From positions 186,001-250,000 of the forward strand of contig MPNC01000003.1 in the NCBI GenBank assembly GCA_002238825.1: DNA of 64,000 nucleotides, read 5' to 3'. Under the pieces are notes generated by a model. The model saw nothing but the letters and a program-made list of their open reading frames with translations, was not told the origin of the DNA and did no database searches. The stretch comes from SAR202 cluster bacterium bin87. Its GTDB lineage: Bacteria; Chloroflexota; Dehalococcoidia; Lucifugimonadales; UBA3495. The translations under genes were made by a program, and so were the position numbers. Of the stretch, positions 23,406 to 33,597 are shown piece by piece. Every line of letters begins with the position of its first letter. Within the stretch, counting starts at the first letter, position 1.

Positions 23406-25631
23406 ATGGTCGCGGTCACCAGCGAGTCCACCGATCTGATCGCACGCGTTTCCGAATACGTGGATGATGCGAACCAACTGGAACGCATCCGGTCGGCCTA
23501 CGACTTCGCGGAGCGGTGCCACGACGGGCAGATGCGGCGATCCGGCGACCCGTATATCGTTCATCCCCTGGCTGCGGCCACCATTCTGGCCGACCTTTAC
23601 CTTGACCCTGACACCATTATGGCAGCCCTGCTCCACGACGTGTTGGAGGACTGCGGGGTCGGCGTGGACGAGTTGGCGGATCGCTTTGGACCCAGCGTCT
23701 CCCGCCTGGTTGACGGCGTTACCAAGCTGACCCGTGTCGATTATCGGCCCCCGGACTCCGAGGTCAACGGCGCCGCTCCATCCGAGAACCTGTATGCCGA
23801 GAGCCTGCGGAAGATGCTGGTCGCCATGGCCGAGGACATCCGCGTAGTCCTCATCAAGCTGGCCGACCGGCTGCACAACATGCGCACGCTGGACGCGCTC
23901 TCTGAAGACAAACGCCGGCGAATCGCCCAGGAGACCCTGGACGTGTACTCGCCCCTGGCCCATCGGCTCGGCATCTGGGAGCTCAAGTGGCAGCTGGACG
24001 ACCTGGCTTTCCGGCACCTGAACGAGACCCGTTACCGGGAGATCTCCCGGATGCTGGCGGCGCGACGATCCCAGCGGGAGGCCTATGTGGCGGATGTGGC
24101 CGACCGGCTCAAGACCGAGTTGGCGGACAACCGCCTGCGCGCGGACGTGAGCGGCCGACCCAAGGGCATCTACTCCATACACAACAAGATCGAAAAGTAC
24201 GCCGCCGACGGAAAGGAGCTCAGCGACATCTACGACCTGTACGCCCTTCGCGTAATCGTCGATGAGATCGCCGACTGTTACACCGCGCTGGGTATCACCC
24301 ACCGCATGTGGAGCCCGATCCCCGGCCAGTTCGACGACTACATCGCCACGCCGAAGAAGAACATGTATCAGGCGCTGCATACCACGGTGCTGTGCGACGG
24401 CGGGCACCCGCTGGAAGTGCAGATCAAGACCCGCGAGATGCACCAGGTGGCGGAATACGGCGTGGCCGCTCATTGGCGCTACAAGGAACAGCGCGGCTCA
24501 GCCAATGGGAACGCCTCATTCGAGGAGCGGATGACCGGCTTGCGCCAGCTGTTGGAGTGGCAGCGCGAGACGCCGGACACCGACGAGTTCCTGGAACGGG
24601 TGCGGGAAGACCTGTTCCATGACCAGGTCTTCGTCTATACGCCCAAAGGCGACATCGTGGAGATGGCCGCCGGCTCTACCCCCATCGACTTTGCCTACAA
24701 GATCCACACCGATCTGGGAAACCGCATCTCCGGCGCCAAGGTGAACGGCAAACTGATGTCGCTGGACACCCCGCTTCACAACGGCGACACCGTTGAGGTG
24801 GTGGCCGGAAAGACCGGCCGGGGTCCGTCGCCCGACTGGCTGAACCCGGCGCGCGGATACGTGGCGACCAACAGCGCGCGTCAGAAGATCCGCTCCTGGT
24901 TCAACCGGCAGGCCCGCAGCGCCAACATCACCCGGGGCCGCGAGCTTCTGCGCCGCGAGCTGCGTCGCATGGGCATCAAGATGTCCGACCGCGAGGTGCT
25001 CGAAGCGTGTCGCTACGACAGCATGGAGGACCTCCTGGCCGCACTGGGCTCCGGCGAGTTGAGCGACTCCGCCCTGTCCGCGCGACTGACCCAGTTCCGC
25101 AACGATGAGATGGTTGAAGCCGAGTGGATGCCCAAGCTGCGCGGGTCCACGTCCTTGTCCAGCCCGTCCTCGGGCATTTCGGTTTTGGGCGTTGGCGACC
25201 TGCTGACCAGCATCGCCCGCTGCTGCAACCCCATCCAGGGCGACCCGATCATCGGGTTCGTGACGCGTTCTCGTGGCGTCAGCGTACACAAGGTGGGCTG
25301 CATCAACGTGCTCAATGAGGACGAGCAGGAGCGGCTGGTGCCGGTTTCATGGGGGCAGAAGCAGGAGCTGTATCCAGTACGCATCCGCATCGAGGCCATG
25401 GACCGCGTGGGCCTGCTGCGGGACGTCACCACCAAGGTCTCTGACGACAAGATCAACATCGCATGGGCCGTGACGCGGGAGAACGACGACGCCACGGTCA
25501 GCATGGAATTCACGATTCATGTGAAAAACCTCGAAGAGTTGAACCGCGTGTTCTCCCGCATCGAGGGGATTCGCGGGGTCACCTCGGTCAGCCGCGTCAC
25601 CAGCAGCCCCCTGAGGCAGACCGAGCGCTGA
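23406..25631 (+). CDS. Bifunctional (p)ppGpp synthetase/hydrolase (RelA/SpoT)
   Basis: 741 residues from ATG 23406, preceded by CAGGAGGG; the frame stays open further upstream through the repeat but that part has no homology. Domains in order: HD hydrolase with intact HDVLED (77-82), synthetase (about 210-400, GRPKGIYSIHNKIEKY and YQALHTTV), TGS (about 415-475, VYTPKGDIVEM and DFAYKIHTDLGN), a Cys-containing region (RCCNPIQGDPIIGFV, about 607) and a C-terminal ACT domain. The intact HD motif indicates both synthesis and breakdown of the alarmone, i.e. a Rel-type enzyme controlling the stringent response. It is probably the main one in this genome. Confidence 0.95.
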   Translation: MVAVTSESTDLIARVSEYVDDANQLERIRSAYDFAERCHDGQMRRSGDPYIVHPLAAATILADLYLDPDTIMAALLHDVLEDCGVGVDELADRFGPSVSRLVDGVTKLTRVDYRPPDSEVNGAAPSENLYAESLRKMLVAMAEDIRVVLIKLADRLHNMRTLDALSEDKRRRIAQETLDVYSPLAHRLGIWELKWQLDDLAFRHLNETRYREISRMLAARRSQREAYVADVADRLKTELADNRLRADVSGRPKGIYSIHNKIEKYAADGKELSDIYDLYALRVIVDEIADCYTALGITHRMWSPIPGQFDDYIATPKKNMYQALHTTVLCDGGHPLEVQIKTREMHQVAEYGVAAHWRYKEQRGSANGNASFEERMTGLRQLLEWQRETPDTDEFLERVREDLFHDQVFVYTPKGDIVEMAAGSTPIDFAYKIHTDLGNRISGAKVNGKLMSLDTPLHNGDTVEVVAGKTGRGPSPDWLNPARGYVATNSARQKIRSWFNRQARSANITRGRELLRRELRRMGIKMSDREVLEACRYDSMEDLLAALGSGELSDSALSARLTQFRNDEMVEAEWMPKLRGSTSLSSPSSGISVLGVGDLLTSIARCCNPIQGDPIIGFVTRSRGVSVHKVGCINVLNEDEQERLVPVSWGQKQELYPVRIRIEAMDRVGLLRDVTTKVSDDKINIAWAVTRENDDATVSMEFTIHVKNLEELNRVFSRIEGIRGVTSVSRVTSSPLRQTER

Positions 25632-25696
25632 TCGACCCGGTCCGGGTTTAACGCGCTCGCCCGTTGGCGGCGAGCCAGTTGTTCAGTCTCTCAAAC

Positions 25697-27094
25697 ATGG
25701 GTCCCGCATTGCGCGTCGGCACGGCGGTCAAGCTGTTGCTGGCCGTGGCCGTGTTCCTGGGAATCCTGCTGATGCCCACCCCGGACGGGTTGACCGCGGA
25801 AGGCCAGCGCGCTCTGGCGGTCATGCTCCTCGCCGTGATCCTGTGGGCCACCGAGGCGATACCTGTCCCGGTGGCCGGCGTGGGCGGAGTCCTGCTCCTG
25901 GTGCTGGTGGGAGCCGTTCCCGACATCGGCCCCGCCCTTTACGGTTTCTCCCAGCCCGTTGCCTACTTCCTCATCGGCATTCTGACCCTGGGACTGGCCG
26001 TGCATCGCTCGGGCCTGGCCGAGCGCCTGGCCACCTACCTGATGCGCGGCGCGGCCGGAAGTCCGCGCCTGCTCTACGTGCAGATGCTGTTTTCCTTCGC
26101 CGCCCTGACTTTCGCCCTGCCGTCGGCGAGCACGCGGGGCGCCATCATGGTCCATGTGTACGAGCAGGTGCTGGAGCACTGGGAAATCCCCAAGGAGCAC
26201 CCCCTGTACAAGGCGACGATGATGGCCATGGGCAGCCTCAACCGCCTTGGTTCCACCGCGCTGCTGGCCGGCGGCATCACTCCCGTGGTGGCTTCCGGCC
26301 TGCTGGGCGATTTTTCGTGGACCCAGTGGTTCCTGCTGATGAGCGTGCCGTTCTATGCCAACCTGATAGTGGGCGGGGCCGCCCTGTTTGTGTTCTACCG
26401 GTCCGGGTTCCGGTTGGGAGACGACGCCGGAGCCGCTGCGGTGTCGCTGGGCCGAATCAACCCGGTAGAGGTGCGAGCTGGCGCCATCGTCGGGCTGACC
26501 GCCCTGCTGTGGTTCACCGACTTCGCCCACGGATTGCACCCGGCAGTGCCCGCGATGGTTGCCCTGTGCCTGATCCTGATGCCACGGGTGGGCATCCTCA
26601 CCTGGCGCGAGTTCGAGCGCGACCTGGGCTGGTCAAACTTCTTCATCATCGCCACGTCGCTGTCGCTGTCTCATGCCCTGGTGACCACCGGCGCTGCGGC
26701 CTGGTTCTCCGAAACGCTGGTTGGCGCCGTGACGCAGGTGTCATCATCACCCATGCTGATTCTGCTGATGCTGTGCGTGTGCTTCGCCATGTTACGGTTC
26801 ATCCTGCCCAACATCGCCGGCTACCTGGCGCTGGTGATACCGGTGACCATGGCGGTGGCGGAATCGCTGGGTTTGGATCCGCTGGTGTGCGGCATGGCGG
26901 CCGTGGTGGTGGGCGACTCGGTGGTCTACTACAGCGCGGGCGGGACCGCGAGTGTGTTCATCTTCCAGCGGGCCAACATTGCCAATCCCGAAATCTTCCG
27001 GTTCGCAATCACCATGGCCGTGATCGCGACGGCCATTCTGCTATTGGCGGTGGTCCCCTACTGGGGCCTGGTGGGCCACCCGCTGGCGCCGTAG
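25697..27094 (+). CDS. SLC13/DASS family anion transporter
   Basis: 465 residues from ATG 25697; a TTG at 25664 is in frame but less likely. About 11-12 hydrophobic segments. Family features include ATEAIPVPVAG near residue 50, the helix-hairpin motif ALPSASTRGAIMV around 150, and FILPNIAGYLALVIP in the C-terminal half (equivalent to the SNT-type substrate motif). DASS transporters carry di- and tricarboxylates or sulfate with Na+. Substrate cannot be decided here. The gene lies alone between relA (+) and a convergent nuclease gene. Confidence 0.88.
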   Translation: MGPALRVGTAVKLLLAVAVFLGILLMPTPDGLTAEGQRALAVMLLAVILWATEAIPVPVAGVGGVLLLVLVGAVPDIGPALYGFSQPVAYFLIGILTLGLAVHRSGLAERLATYLMRGAAGSPRLLYVQMLFSFAALTFALPSASTRGAIMVHVYEQVLEHWEIPKEHPLYKATMMAMGSLNRLGSTALLAGGITPVVASGLLGDFSWTQWFLLMSVPFYANLIVGGAALFVFYRSGFRLGDDAGAAAVSLGRINPVEVRAGAIVGLTALLWFTDFAHGLHPAVPAMVALCLILMPRVGILTWREFERDLGWSNFFIIATSLSLSHALVTTGAAAWFSETLVGAVTQVSSSPMLILLMLCVCFAMLRFILPNIAGYLALVIPVTMAVAESLGLDPLVCGMAAVVVGDSVVYYSAGGTASVFIFQRANIANPEIFRFAITMAVIATAILLLAVVPYWGLVGHPLAP

Positions 27095-27103
27095 CCCGAC
27101 CGC

Positions 27104-27649
27104 TCACAACAGGGTCATTATCGCCAGGGCCAGTCCGGCCAGCGCGATGGCGAACCCGCCGATCAGCATCCAGGTGAGAACTCGGCGGATGCGCCCCCGG
27201 CGTTGGCGCGTCCTCCGCAGGTCGGCCCGGTAGTCCCAGGGACGGCGGATACGGTCGCCGTGCCGCCAGACTCCGCGCCGCCGGCGTTTGGCCTCCGCCT
27301 CCGCTTCCGGGAACCCCAGGTCACGCCCTCCGTAGCGCCGGTACCACCACGCCATGCCGGAGCGCACCATCTCCACGTTGACCGACTGGGCCCGCCGGCG
27401 GCGGTAGAGCAGACCCACCGTGCGCCCGTACCGGTCGGTGGCCACGACATCCAGTCGGATGCCGCCGCGTCGAACCAGCGTCTCGAGCTGCTTGCGCGAC
27501 TCCTGGCCGTAGGGCTGGGCAAGCTCCGGAGCGTCAATGCCATAGAGCCGCACCGGGAATGGCTTCCTCAGAAAGCTGAACAGCCCCCCGTATTTGACCT
27601 CCAGCGAGTCGCCGTCGATGACCCGCCGTATCCGCACCCTGCGGGCCAT
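27104..27649 (-). CDS. Thermonuclease-like (SNase fold) protein with C-terminal membrane anchor
   Basis: 181 residues. SNase-fold blocks: RVIDGDSLEV, VRLYGIDAPELAQPYGQESRKQLE (metal Asp and catalytic Arg of the PVRLYGIDAPE motif), DRYGRTVGLLY, and GMAWWYRRYG. After a highly basic stretch (about 125-155) there is a terminal hydrophobic helix (WMLIGGFAIALAGLALAIM). The nuclease domain would therefore lie on one face of the membrane, tethered at its C-terminus. It is the last gene of a three-gene minus-strand group with a small coiled-coil membrane protein and a rhodanese. Confidence 0.9.
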   Translation of the reverse strand: MARRVRIRRVIDGDSLEVKYGGLFSFLRKPFPVRLYGIDAPELAQPYGQESRKQLETLVRRGGIRLDVVATDRYGRTVGLLYRRRRAQSVNVEMVRSGMAWWYRRYGGRDLGFPEAEAEAKRRRRGVWRHGDRIRRPWDYRADLRRTRQRRGRIRRVLTWMLIGGFAIALAGLALAIMTLL

Positions 27650-27658
27650 CGTCGCTCG

Positions 27659-27889
27659 CTAGCGCTTTCGCCGGTTGCGCCGGCGCTCGTGGCGCAGGGA
27701 CGCGGTTTCGGCGCGCAGGTCGGCCATGTCAGAGCGCAACTGCTCGACTGTCGCCTCCCCTGCCACCGCGCGTCCTTCGGCGTGCCGTGTCTGCCGGTAG
27801 AGCAGGTAGCCGATCAACAGCAGGCCGGCGCCACCGGAAATGATGGCGGCCCCGCCCGAGATGTTCATTGTCGGACTCAGTATCTTCAT
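27659..27889 (-). CDS. Small single-pass membrane protein with coiled coil
   Basis: 76 residues. One membrane segment (about 11-31, GGAAIISGGAGLLLIGYLLY) is followed by a heptad-like region (TVEQLRSDMADLRAETASLRHE, about 47-68) and a basic tail (RRRNRRKR). A GGGAGG site precedes the ATG. It sits 9 bp before the SNase gene and 27 bp after the full-length rhodanese frame, so it belongs to that operon. No family is recognised; a scaffolding or membrane-recruiting role for the neighbouring nuclease is only a guess. Confidence 0.7.
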   Translation of the reverse strand: MKILSPTMNISGGAAIISGGAGLLLIGYLLYRQTRHAEGRAVAGEATVEQLRSDMADLRAETASLRHERRRNRRKR

Positions 27890-27916
27890 CCGCCGCCTCC
27901 CGCCTTTCGCACCGCC

Positions 27917-28771
27917 CTACACAGTCAGCGGCGTGTCGTCGCGGTTGGCCCACTCGCCCATGGACGCGTCGTAGTTCTTGGCATTCTCGAAGCCCACCAG
28001 GCGCAGAACGAAGTTTCCGTGCGCCGCACGGATGCCGGCCTGTCAATAGGAGTACGCCGTCTTGTCCGGCGTGATGCCGTGCTCCGTCAGGATGCGCCGG
28101 ATCTCCGCTGCCGGCTTGAACTCGTGGGTGTTGCGATCCATCAGGTGGAACCACTCCAGATGCACCGCGCCGGGAACATGGCCCGGCCGCTTGTTCTGAT
28201 AGTTGGGGGCGGAGCCGTCCCACTCGCCGTCACTGCGAACGTCCCACACCACCACGTTGTCCCCGAGCCCCCCATCCAATGAACAGGCCTCCTTGAGTTC
28301 GTCGCCGGTGACGATGAACGAGTCGTCGGCGCGCGGCGTGAAGGTCACCGACGCCGGCGCCCTGGCTCGGCCGAAGTCGACGGGCTGCCCGGCGTTCACC
28401 CACGCTCGCCAGCCGCCGTTGAGTACCTTGACGTTGGTGTGGCTGTAGTAGTTGAACACCCACCAGATGCGTGCCGCCGTCAGTCCCTGGGCGTGGTCGT
28501 ATGTCACCACCGTCGTATCGTCGCCGATGCCCAGGCCCTCGGCCATGGCCTTGAACTGCTCCGGCGTCATCACGTGCTGCCGATTGGTGTCGGGGTTCTT
28601 GGCCCAGTTGTCAGCGACGTGGGCCGCGCCGGGGATGTGGCCGCGCTGCCAGGCGTCGGCGGTGTTGGCGCAGTCCAGCACCACCACGTTGGGATCGTCC
28701 AAATGGGCGGCGACCCAGGCGGCGTCGGTCAGGTACTCGGGGTGAGCGTAATCGTCGGTATGAGTCGTCAT
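27917..28771 (-). CDS. Two-domain rhodanese (thiosulfate/3-mercaptopyruvate sulfurtransferase), candidate selenoprotein with Sec at residue 243
   Basis: 284 residues if UGA at 28045-28043 is read through; otherwise the frame ends after 242. Domain 1 (about 10-140) is the inactive type (VLDCANTADAWQRGHIPGA ... YDHAQGLTAARIWWV). Domain 2 (about 160-284) contains VVWDVRSDGEWDGS and RPGHVPGAVHLEW, then KTAYSY-UGA-QAGIRAAHG. In this family the active-site loop reads YCQ/K-x-G-x-R-A-A, so the UGA stands exactly where the catalytic Cys belongs. The frame continues with normal family sequence (FVLRLVGFENAKNYDASMGEWAN) to TAG at 27917, and the next gene starts 27 bp later. A SECIS-like hairpin follows the UGA. 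CAGGAG precedes the ATG. Confidence 0.85.
27998..28042 (-). promoter_or_regulatory. Candidate bacterial SECIS element in the rhodanese coding region
   Basis: Directly after the in-frame UGA, CAGGC (28042-28038) can pair with GCCTG (28002-27998). Within this is a perfect hairpin CCGTGC-GGC-GCACGG (28031-28017). The apical loop begins 17 nt after UGA and starts with GG. This fits the known bacterial SECIS rules of a short apical loop with a G in its first positions, 16-37 nt from UGA. It is needed for SelB-dependent selenocysteine insertion. Confidence 0.7.
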
Positions 28772-28939
28772 GGAGCGGCTCCTGCAGTCAGGTGTGAGGT
28801 GCCGGGATTGTAGGCGGCGACGGCGCGGCGGGTCAACGGGCCAGCTTCACCAAGTGATACGATGGCACACGGGCTGGTCTGCCTGTAGGATCGACCCGTA
28901 CTCTGGGAATCCTGCCTGTTGTCCACGCACCGTTTCGAT

Positions 28940-29302
28940 ATGGTTTGGGAAGTTCGATTTCACACCGACTTCGATCCAGATTTCCACGATTTCACTGAGT
29001 CCGTACAAGACGAGCTTTTAGCTAAACTGCTGCTATTGCAAACTTTCGGGCCAACTCTAGGCCGATCGCACGTGGATACTTTGCAAGGTTCGCGATACCC
29101 GAACATGAAAGATCTTCGCTTCAACGCCGATGGTGGGGTTTGGAGAGTAGCGTTCGCATTCGATCCCATCCGACGATGTATTGTTCTCGCGGGGGCAAAC
29201 AAATCTGGAATGAGCCAAAGCCTGTGTTACCGAAGACTGATTGCCACGGCAGACGCCCGCTATCGCAATCATCTGGCTAACACGCGCCAGACTGGGGCAT
29301 GA
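28940..29302 (+). CDS. RelE/HigB-like toxin (phage Gp49-like, DUF891)
   Basis: 120 residues from ATG 28940; an upstream TTG at 28919 is in frame. The pattern WEVRFHTDFDPDF, FGPTLGRSHVDTLQGSRYPNMKDLRF and WRVAFAFDPIRRCIVLAGANKSG is that of Gp49-like HigB mRNA interferases, which cut mRNA on the ribosome. The C-terminal ADARYRNHL is the usual family end. The gene for the cognate antitoxin follows after 1 bp but appears degraded. The A+T content is higher than in flanking metabolic genes, in keeping with a mobile toxin-antitoxin module. Confidence 0.85.
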   Translation: MVWEVRFHTDFDPDFHDFTESVQDELLAKLLLLQTFGPTLGRSHVDTLQGSRYPNMKDLRFNADGGVWRVAFAFDPIRRCIVLAGANKSGMSQSLCYRRLIATADARYRNHLANTRQTGA

Positions 29303-29303
29303 C

Positions 29304-29600
29304 ATGACTACCTTGGCCGGAAATATCGCTTGTCTCGATGCCGAACGCCGAGACAAAGTGGAAAAGCGCGCAATCGAACTGATCGCAGAAGAAGAAAGGA
29401 TCAGACGCGCGAAACTCGAGACCAAACGAACGGCTGTGTCCAACGGTAGCGTGCGCGTCCAACTGTCCTCCAAACCCCGTTACCTACGTAACACTAGGAC
29501 GTTGTCCATAGCTAGGAGGCGTTCCAAGGGTGGCCGCCGCATCGCCGGTGGGCGGTCGCGCGGAATAGGTCATCGTCGGTATGTGAGCGTGTCACGCTAA
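29304..29600 (+). pseudogene. Degenerate HigA-like antitoxin
   Basis: 98 codons. The first 33 residues (MTTLAGNIACLDAERRDKVE and following RAIELIAEEERIRR) match the N-terminus of HigA-type antitoxins that pair with Gp49 toxins. The expected helix-turn-helix (LTQxxVAxxLxVxQxxVSxxER) is missing; instead an Arg-rich sequence (SIARRRSKGGRR) follows. Near 29550 another frame could encode a GGRAE-like HigA ending before a stop. This looks like one or more frameshifts or deletions, leaving a remnant. It could still bind the toxin through the N-terminal helix. Confidence 0.6.
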
Positions 29601-29767
29601 GATCAATGCGTGGGACCCTCATATTTTGTCGTTGCTGCTCGTGAGCGGCCGGTGGCATCACAGGTCTTTCCTGAGCTGTAGGTAGAGCTAACCTCGCGCC
29701 AAACACGCCTCAGCCGTTCCCGCTACAATAGGCGCACTCAACACGCTCATGTGCGAGGTGCGCTTTT

Positions 29768-31672
<1,905 letters not shown>

Positions 31673-31714
31673 ATATGGTCTGCCGGCGCGTCTTACAGGT
31701 ACTATGAACGTTCG

Positions 31715-31921
31715 ATGAACGGCAGGGAATTCGTGAGACGCGCCCGACGCTTCGCCAGGGCCAACGGGCTGGAATGGCACTTTGACCCGGCTTGGGGCAA
31801 AGGCAGCCATGGCAGGTTTTTCATAGGTGAACGGTTCACTACAGTACAGCACGGCGAAATCGCCATGAAGACGCTGGCAAATATGCTGAGAGACTTGGGA
31901 ATCAACCGAAGGGAGTTTTGA
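31715..31921 (+). CDS. hicA: HicA-like mRNA interferase toxin
   Basis: 68 residues. The double-stranded-RNA-binding-like HicA core is clear: GREFVRRARRFARANGLEW, then GKGSHGRFFIGERFTTVQHG with the catalytic His in GSHGR, and the C-terminal MKTLANMLRDLGI. HicA toxins cleave mRNA during stress or phage infection. The hicB-like gene overlaps or follows at once. The gene starts 42 bp after the acyl-CoA ligase stop and belongs to a different functional unit. Confidence 0.9.
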   Translation: MNGREFVRRARRFARANGLEWHFDPAWGKGSHGRFFIGERFTTVQHGEIAMKTLANMLRDLGINRREF

Positions 31922-31923
31922 TC

Positions 31924-32358
31924 GTGAACTACCTGTATCCTTGCAACATTGAAGGCAATGAGGAAGATGGGGAAGGTTTTGCAGTCGCATTTCCCGATGT
32001 GTATGGAGCCAACACGGGCGGTTTTACGTTCAAGGAGTCCATCATCCTCGCCGAGGATTGCCTGGTTGTAGCCCTGAGTTGTTACATCGACCTCGGCAAA
32101 GAACTGCCCACACCCAGCCCTTTTCGAGAGGGGCAGGAACTGTTGACCGTCCAGCCTCTTATCGCCGCCCAACTCGACCTATACACCGCCATGCGCGAGC
32201 AGAACATCAGCCGTGCGGAACTGGCGGAACGGCTGGGCATCAGCAACGACGCCGTGGATAAACTGTTGAGCCTGGACTACTGCACGCCCATAGCCGAGGT
32301 TACCAAAGCCCTCCGCGCCGTCGGCTGCCAGTTGGCGGCGACGGAACAGGTGGCCTGA
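31924..32358 (+). CDS. hicB: HicB-like antitoxin with C-terminal helix-turn-helix
   Basis: 144 residues from GTG 31924, which has GGGAG eight bases upstream; a TTG at 31918 overlapping the hicA stop is the alternative. The N-terminal HicB fold reads YPCNIEGNEEDGEGFAVAFPDVYGANTGGFTFKESIILAEDCL, where EGFAVAFPDV is typical. The C-terminal 60 residues form an XRE-type helix-turn-helix (NISRAELAERLGISNDAVDKLL). The antitoxin should bind HicA and repress the operon. Both members look intact, unlike the HigBA pair 2 kb upstream. Confidence 0.9.
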   Translation: MNYLYPCNIEGNEEDGEGFAVAFPDVYGANTGGFTFKESIILAEDCLVVALSCYIDLGKELPTPSPFREGQELLTVQPLIAAQLDLYTAMREQNISRAELAERLGISNDAVDKLLSLDYCTPIAEVTKALRAVGCQLAATEQVA

Positions 32359-32381
32359 CCATCGTTCGAGGTCAAAACGTC

Positions 32382-33380
32382 ATGCTGTTGGATGAACTTG
32401 TCGGCGTAATTGAAGCGCTGAAGCAACGCATACGGACACATGGGGCGACGCTGCGGGCCAATGAGATCAGGACACGTGTGGCGCTCATTGACCCGCTGCT
32501 GGTGGCGCTGGGTTGGGATGTATCCGATCCGGCATTGGTTACGCCTGAGTACGCCGTGGGTGAAGGCAGAGCCGACTACGCTCTGCACGGGTCGGAGTCG
32601 ATACCCGCGGCCATGGTGGAAGCCAAGCGGCTTGGGCACGCGCTCAACGACGATGAACGTATGCAGATGCTGAACTATGCGAATGCACGTGGGGTGCGAT
32701 ACGCCGCCGTTACCGATGGTGACGTGTGGGAGTTTTACGAAGTCTTCAAACAGGCGCCACTGGAAGATCGGCGGCTGTTGAGCTTGCGCGTTGCCAACAC
32801 GCCGGCCCACGAACTGGCGTTGCGACTGTTGCTGCTTTGGCGGCCCAATTTGGCATCCGGGCAGCCGATGTCAGCGAATGAGCCAGTTCTAGTTCCGTTT
32901 ATTGAGCCAGACAATGGGGAAGATGTGGCTCCGGTTTCATCGGACGCCACAAAGGCTCCGACAGAGGGATCTCCGACTGATCGCGGTCCCGCAAGACCCA
33001 CAGCGTCACCGGCCACCAGCACATCGGAGTGGCTACCTTTAGCAAATTGGAATCCCTCCTCCGGAACGTCCGCCCCCCAACTGATACGATTTTCAGACGG
33101 ATCGGAAAAGCCCGTGGGGCGATGGACACAATTATTGATGGCTGCGGGAGAATGGCTCCAATCAACTGGGAAGTTGGCGCCGGTCCCAAAACCAATACTT
33201 AACGGACGTACTGAAAAGGTGCTCGATGTCGACCCGTCTGGCTTCAGAGCACCGCGACGTATCTTAGACACCGATTTTCATTTGAACGCTCATGGGAATG
33301 CCCAAAATTTGCGGGATAAGACCCGAGCGCTGCTACGCGCCTGCGGTGAAGATCCCAGCAACGTGCGCGTCCGAGCGTGA
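32382..33380 (+). CDS. Restriction-enzyme-like (HsdR N-terminal type) nuclease-fold protein
   Basis: 332 residues. The N-terminal domain (about 1-150) is of the type I restriction R-subunit kind: NEIRTRVALIDPLLVALGWDV, the catalytic Asp in GEGRADYAL (about residue 67) and the E-x-K pair in AMVEAKRLG (about 77-84), then ARGVRYAAVTDGDVWEFYE. No helicase domain follows. After a variable Pro/Thr/Ser linker (about 165-215), a C-terminal domain (about 240-332) with VGRWTQLLMAAGEWLQSTGKL is unrecognised. Such stand-alone proteins occur next to toxin-antitoxin and restriction loci. It begins 23 bp after hicB. A defence role is inferred. Confidence 0.8.
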   Translation: MLLDELVGVIEALKQRIRTHGATLRANEIRTRVALIDPLLVALGWDVSDPALVTPEYAVGEGRADYALHGSESIPAAMVEAKRLGHALNDDERMQMLNYANARGVRYAAVTDGDVWEFYEVFKQAPLEDRRLLSLRVANTPAHELALRLLLLWRPNLASGQPMSANEPVLVPFIEPDNGEDVAPVSSDATKAPTEGSPTDRGPARPTASPATSTSEWLPLANWNPSSGTSAPQLIRFSDGSEKPVGRWTQLLMAAGEWLQSTGKLAPVPKPILNGRTEKVLDVDPSGFRAPRRILDTDFHLNAHGNAQNLRDKTRALLRACGEDPSNVRVRA

Positions 33381-33519
33381 CGACGTTGGTGCAACCAGAT
33401 CCAAAAGCGGGAAACGCACGAGTCGCAACTCGTTCTCGGCGTTGCGATCGTCTCGCACTGGTTCGGCAACGCGATAATTCACATCCGATGGCCCTTCAAC
33501 TGCCATCGGTACCAAAATG

Positions 33520-33557
33520 AAAGGCGGCCGCTCCGTGGGCACGGTAGCGACCGCCTG
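33520..33557 (-). terminator. Terminator of the glutamine synthetase gene
   Basis: On the minus strand about 40 nt after the stop codon, GGCGGTCGCTACCGT pairs imperfectly with ACGGAGCGGCCGCC and is followed by TTTCATTTT. This is a plausible Rho-independent terminator. Confidence 0.55.
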
Positions 33558-33597
33558 AGCCAATCCCCGGGGATCGGGCCGTATTTCTGCGTTGGCT

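Noticed and set aside
28043-28771. Rhodanese as a simply truncated protein ending at UGA
   Set aside because: The conserved tail, the hairpin after UGA and the spacing to the next gene fit readthrough better. A nonsense mutation or sequencing error cannot be excluded without more data.
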